A stretch of 64,000 nucleotides of DNA, taken from Photobacterium lipolyticum. Lineage in GTDB: Bacteria; Pseudomonadota; Gammaproteobacteria; Enterobacterales; Vibrionaceae. A program made the translations under genes and the position numbers. The stretch is taken from NCBI RefSeq assembly GCF_003026475.1, contig NZ_PYMC01000013.1, positions 62,001-126,000 on the forward strand, read 5' to 3'. Positions 60,416 through 64,000 of the stretch are shown here, one piece after another. The number at the start of each line of letters is the position of its first letter. Position 1 is the first letter of the stretch. A model generated the notes under the pieces. It did not search any database, was not told the origin of the DNA, and saw nothing but the letters and a program-made list of their open reading frames with translations.

Positions 60416-62788
60416 GTGCAACAGAATGTTGTTTGGTACGATGCTTTATCAATGAACGATGTTGATAAAGTGGGTGGAAAGAATGCTTCACTGGGTGAGA
60501 TGGTTGCCAATTTAGCCAATGCGGGTGTGAAAGTGCCGAATGGGTATGCGACAACATCCTACGCATTTAACCAATTTCTAGAAGCGGGCGGCTTAAACAA
60601 GCGTATTTATGGCCTTCTCGACACGCTTGATGTGGATGATGTCAATGCGTTGAAAGCGGCGGGTGAAACTATCCGTAATTGGGTTCTGGCCGCGCCTTTA
60701 CCCGCAGATCTGGAACAGGAAATCAGAGATTGTTATGTCGAATTGGGTAGCGGTGATGGCCAATTGTCAGTTGCTGTTCGTTCATCGGCCACAGCAGAAG
60801 ATCTGCCAGATGCTTCGTTTGCAGGTCAGCAAGAAACCTTCCTCAATGTTTGTGGTATTGAGTCTGTTATTGAAGCGGTAAAACATGTATTTGCTTCACT
60901 GTTCAATGATCGTGCTATTTCATATCGTGTGCACCAGGGTTTTGATCATGAAGGTGTAGCCTTGTCTGCTGGTATTCAGCGCATGGTACGTTCTGACAAA
61001 GCTTCGTCTGGCGTTATGTTTACGCTTGATACTGAATCAGGTTTTGATCAGGTTGTCTTTATTACTTCTTCATGGGGATTAGGCGAAATGGTTGTTCAGG
61101 GTGCGGTTAACCCTGATGAGTTCTATGTTCATAAGCCAACATTACAAGCCGGAAACCCTGCGGTGGTTCGCCGTACTATCGGCTCAAAACTGATCAAAAT
61201 GATCTATTCCGAAGGCACCGCTTTGGGTACTCAAGTTGAGGTTGTTGATACGTTAGATGAAGAGCGTAACCAGTTTTCGTTAACTGACAAAGAAATCTCA
61301 GCCCTTGCCGAGCAGGCATTGATCATCGAAAAACACTATGGCCGCCCGATGGATATCGAATGGGCTAAAGACGGTGTGACCGGTGAGCTGTTAATTGTGC
61401 AGGCACGCCCTGAAACGGTTCGCTCTCGTGACGATCAGCAGATGATGGAGCGTTTTCACCTTAATGCTCAAAGCACGCCTTTAATCGAAGGCCGTGCGAT
61501 CGGCCAGCGGATTGGTACGGGCAAGGTCCGTGTTGTCTCTGATTTAAGTGAAATGGATCAGGTCCAGAAAGGTGATGTGCTGGTGGCTGATATGACTGAT
61601 CCTGACTGGGAGCCGGTCATGAAGAAAGCGTCGGCGATTGTGACAAACCGTGGTGGTCGTACTTGCCATGCTGCAATCATTGCGCGTGAATTAGGTATTC
61701 CGGCTGTCGTGGGTTGTGCTTCGGCGACAGCTAGATTGGCGACAGGTCAACTGGTTACGGTTTCATGCGCCCAGGGCGAAACTGGTTTTGTGTATGAAGG
61801 AGAGCTTGACTTTGAAGTGCGCCGCTCTTCAGTTAGCAATCTGCCTGATTTGCCACTTAAAGTGATGATGAATGTCGGTAATCCTGACCGGGCATTTGAT
61901 TTTGCTTGTATTCCAAATGAAGGGGTCGGGCTGGCGCGTCTGGAATTCATCATCAACAAGATGATCGGCATTCACCCGAAAGCACTGTTAAATTATGACG
62001 AGCAGTCGGCAGAGCTAAAAGCTGAAATCGACCGTCGCATTGTGGGTTATGAAAACCCGGTAGAGTTCTACATTACGAAACTCACCGAAGGAATTTCTAC
62101 CCTTGCTGCTGCTTTCTGGCCCAAGCGTGTAATTGTGCGTATGTCAGACTTTAAGTCGAATGAGTATAGTAACCTGGTTGGTGGTAGTGGCTTTGAACCA
62201 ACGGAAGAAAACCCGATGCTTGGCTTCCGTGGCGCTTCTCGTTATATCTCACCGCAGTTCCAGGATTGTTTTGCGCTTGAGTGCGAAGCGATTAAACGTG
62301 TGCGCGAGAAAATGGGATTAAAGAACGTTGAAATCATGATCCCATTTGTGCGTACCGTGAGTGAAGCGGCATCGGTTATCGATTTGCTTGCGAAGTTTGA
62401 TTTACGCCGTGGTGAGAATGGCCTGAAAGTGATCATGATGTGTGAATTGCCTTCAAATGCGATTCTGGCGGATGACTTCCTGAAGTACTTTGACGGCTTC
62501 TCGATTGGTTCTAACGACATGACGCAATTAACCTTGGGCTTAGACCGGGATTCTGGTGACATTGCCCACATGTTTGACGAGCGCAATGCTGCAGTTAAAG
62601 CCCTGCTGTCGATGGCGATTAAAGCTGCGCACAAGGCGGGTAAGTATGTCGGTATTTGTGGCCAAGGACCATCGGATCATGAAGATCTGGCTGATTGGCT
62701 GATGGAACAAGGCATTGACTCGGTCTCGCTGAACCCGGATACCGTGGTTGAAACCTGGGTACATTTAGGGAAGAACAAATCAGCATAA
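60416..62788 (+). CDS. ppsA: Phosphoenolpyruvate synthase
   Basis: This 790-residue enzyme makes PEP from pyruvate and ATP in gluconeogenesis. The N-terminal ATP-grasp domain is followed by the swivelling His domain (GGRTCHAAI, His418) and the C-terminal PEP-binding domain with [13 protein letters not shown] near the end. E. coli PpsA has 792 residues. The GTG at 60416 is chosen because AAGGAG lies seven bases upstream; the earlier ATG at 60359 lacks one. The divergent ppsR product regulates it. Confidence 0.95.
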   Translation: MQQNVVWYDALSMNDVDKVGGKNASLGEMVANLANAGVKVPNGYATTSYAFNQFLEAGGLNKRIYGLLDTLDVDDVNALKAAGETIRNWVLAAPLPADLEQEIRDCYVELGSGDGQLSVAVRSSATAEDLPDASFAGQQETFLNVCGIESVIEAVKHVFASLFNDRAISYRVHQGFDHEGVALSAGIQRMVRSDKASSGVMFTLDTESGFDQVVFITSSWGLGEMVVQGAVNPDEFYVHKPTLQAGNPAVVRRTIGSKLIKMIYSEGTALGTQVEVVDTLDEERNQFSLTDKEISALAEQALIIEKHYGRPMDIEWAKDGVTGELLIVQARPETVRSRDDQQMMERFHLNAQSTPLIEGRAIGQRIGTGKVRVVSDLSEMDQVQKGDVLVADMTDPDWEPVMKKASAIVTNRGGRTCHAAIIARELGIPAVVGCASATARLATGQLVTVSCAQGETGFVYEGELDFEVRRSSVSNLPDLPLKVMMNVGNPDRAFDFACIPNEGVGLARLEFIINKMIGIHPKALLNYDEQSAELKAEIDRRIVGYENPVEFYITKLTEGISTLAAAFWPKRVIVRMSDFKSNEYSNLVGGSGFEPTEENPMLGFRGASRYISPQFQDCFALECEAIKRVREKMGLKNVEIMIPFVRTVSEAASVIDLLAKFDLRRGENGLKVIMMCELPSNAILADDFLKYFDGFSIGSNDMTQLTLGLDRDSGDIAHMFDERNAAVKALLSMAIKAAHKAGKYVGICGQGPSDHEDLADWLMEQGIDSVSLNPDTVVETWVHLGKNKSA

Positions 62789-62853
62789 AATGAAAGGTCG
62801 TTGCGCAATGTTCGTAATTTGGTTGTGAACATTGCAATAAATACAAACTAAAA

Positions 62854-62883
62854 AAGCGTGAAGGTTAACCTTCACGCTTTTGC
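62854..62883 (+). terminator. Terminator after ppsA
   Basis: A perfect palindrome of 15-bp arms (AAAAGCGTGAAGGTT with AACCTTCACGCTTTT). It lies 65 bases after the ppsA stop. Confidence 0.92.
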
Positions 62884-62959
62884 TTTCAGCAGAGTGCAGT
62901 TTTAATCAGATGACAAGTACTCTTCCACATAAATTATGAACAGTTGAAGTTCCTAAACA

Positions 62960-63058
62960 CGTCATCCCGGAATAGAGGAACGAAATATCCGGGATCCCGT
63001 TCTCATCTTCTGCTCCTTAGATTCCGTATAAGTTCGTACCTCACTTTACGGAATGACG
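62960..63058 (-). repeat. Palindromic intergenic element, copy 2
   Basis: About 99 bases, opposite in orientation to the copy at 564-654. The reverse complement begins CGTCATTCCGTAAAGTGAGG as copy 1 does, and ends GTTCCTCTATTCCGGGATGACG-like, again mirroring its own start. It lies just past the stop of the deacetylase gene. Confidence 0.8.
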
Positions 63059-63114
63059 AAGTTTGGTGACAGAACTCGTTAAAATTCCTGTGGTGAAGTA
63101 TTAGTTACAACTGA

Positions 63115-64000
63115 TTAAAGCTGAGTAAATAGTGTTGGCTCTGTGCTTGGTGTCCAGGCTGCTTGTGAAGTATGAGCAGCATTAACAACGTAACGGTTAC
63201 CCATATAACTTACAACATCACCTTCGTTATAGCTTACATTAGCAGTCCATACCGTTGTTGGCATGCTGTTAACCCATAAGCTCGATGTTGAAGAAGGCGC
63301 CCAGTCAGCTTGTGCTGTATGGGCTTTTACTGCCTTATAGACAGTATCTTGGTGAGTGACATAATCACCTGCTGCATATGAAACACCTACAGACCATGCA
63401 GGTGCATAGTTGTCCATAGTATCAAATACATAACCTGCTTCTTTGGCGATTTTAATAAACTTCGCTAGTTTAGGTAGGTTTTGAGTTGCCCCCATACCAC
63501 GCTTGCCATCTTCAAACAGGAAGTCGTGCGTTAGAACGATTACCTTGTCAGCATGCAGAGATGTACCACATGGGAAGTTCTGTGTTTTTGAGTTTACAGG
63601 GTTGATAGTTGTCGGCGCACAGGCATTGATAGCTGCATCAACGTAGCCTAAGAATGCATCAGCTTCCGTCAGGCTGTTTGCTGGCATAGCGATACCCCAG
63701 TTTTCAGGTGCCCAATCGACATCCCAGCCATGGAGTCGGTAGTTTTTATTGGTAAGAATTTCTGCAACCTGAATAGAAGTGCGAACGCTGTTTGAAGGGT
63801 TTTGCGGATCACACACATAACCGGCTTCCCACGGTTTGAAATCATCTGATGTTGCACACAGGCCATCAGCCTTGAAAGTGTTGGTCACACGCCATGCATT
63901 GGTGTACGGCAAGCGAGCCAACTTATCGCCTTTGTAGTTAGGGTAGCTGTTTACGTTCGGAATATATGATTCAATGACTTCTAAGTTTTTATCAAACATA
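63115..64000 (-). CDS. Chitin oligosaccharide deacetylase (5' part missing)
   Basis: The C-terminal about 295 residues of a secreted polysaccharide deacetylase are visible on the minus strand; the gene starts beyond the right edge. The sequence follows Vibrio chitin oligosaccharide deacetylases (GDKLARLPYTNAWRVT, HGWDVDWAPENWGI, HADKVIVLTHDFLFEDGKRGMG). The last about 90 residues form two carbohydrate-binding repeats, each with a Y-x-x-GDxV pattern (SYAAGDYVTHQ and SYNEGDVVSYM). These bind chitin. The N-terminal deacetylase motifs and the signal peptide are outside the window. Confidence 0.9.
   Translation of the reverse strand, partial: MFDKNLEVIESYIPNVNSYPNYKGDKLARLPYTNAWRVTNTFKADGLCATSDDFKPWEAGYVCDPQNPSNSVRTSIQVAEILTNKNYRLHGWDVDWAPENWGIAMPANSLTEADAFLGYVDAAINACAPTTINPVNSKTQNFPCGTSLHADKVIVLTHDFLFEDGKRGMGATQNLPKLAKFIKIAKEAGYVFDTMDNYAPAWSVGVSYAAGDYVTHQDTVYKAVKAHTAQADWAPSSTSSLWVNSMPTTVWTANVSYNEGDVVSYMGNRYVVNAAHTSQAAWTPSTEPTLFTQL

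Larger units (their letters stand above)
62789..63114. other. Intergenic region between ppsA and the deacetylase
   Basis: It contains the ppsA terminator and copy 2 of the palindromic element. No gene is seen. Confidence 0.6.

Noticed and set aside
1..64000. CRISPR arrays, tRNA or rRNA genes, prophage or insertion sequences
   Set aside because: No regularly spaced 20-40-base repeats, cloverleaf sequences, rRNA-like segments or transposase ORFs were seen. The tandem repeats are of 7-base units only.

Overview
The window looks like a chromosomal segment of a marine member of the Vibrionaceae, most likely Photobacterium or a close relative. The organism call is an inference from gene content and synteny. 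The markers are: a torCAD TMAO respiration operon with a divergent torR; a tfoY-type gene behind a cyclic-di-GMP-I riboswitch; a PanP-type decarboxylase; a DUF2860 outer-membrane protein; cra divergent from fruBKA; ppsR divergent from ppsA; a GH18 chitinase; and a chitin-oligosaccharide deacetylase. Base composition is moderate and even. I see no prophage, integron, CRISPR array, rRNA or tRNA gene, so this is mostly core genome with small dispersed repeats in the gaps.

Layout. 1-4.8 kb (minus): an ynj-like operon, ynjA, then a membrane (TVP38/YdjX-like)-flavin disulfide reductase fusion, then ynjB and ynjC (cut by the left edge). A palindromic repeat element and heptamer repeats lie between ynjB and ynjC. 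4.9-7.6 kb (minus): a small membrane protein, tfoY with its riboswitch, and purR. 8-13.5 kb: torD, torA and torC (minus) with divergent torR (plus). 14-20.3 kb (minus): panP, a DUF2860 protein, a secreted orphan, an NSS amino-acid transporter with its 33-residue MetS partner, and a small outer-membrane-like protein. 20.4-24.6 kb: ynhF, a patatin-like lipase, ppaC, a small membrane protein and ribA. 25-30 kb: emrD, yciU, a nucleotidyltransferase-fold protein and polB. 30-34.8 kb: chitinase, a chemoreceptor and small conserved proteins. 34.9-41 kb: rplY-radD-(GNAT)-rsuA-bcr, which keeps the enteric gene neighbourhood, plus a DUF2913 protein. 41-50.6 kb: a BCCT transporter, a DUF2867 epimerase-like protein, an ABC ATPase/permease/AttH-like lipoprotein operon and an M20 amidohydrolase. 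50.6-53.4 kb: two translationally overlapping GTPases. 53.5-58.7 kb: cra and fruBKA with three Cra operators between them. 59.4-62.8 kb: ppsR and ppsA. The right end is a truncated chitin-oligosaccharide deacetylase.

How the genes work together. Several blocks serve marine life: TMAO respiration (tor), chitin use (GH18, deacetylase, chemoreceptor), osmolyte or amino-acid uptake (BCCT, NSS/MetS), and fructose uptake with its glycolysis/gluconeogenesis switch (cra-fruBKA, ppsR-ppsA). The least understood parts are the TVP38-flavoreductase fusion in the ynj operon, the overlapping GTPase pair, the two long hairpins separating torA from torD, and three families of small repeats scattered through the gaps.
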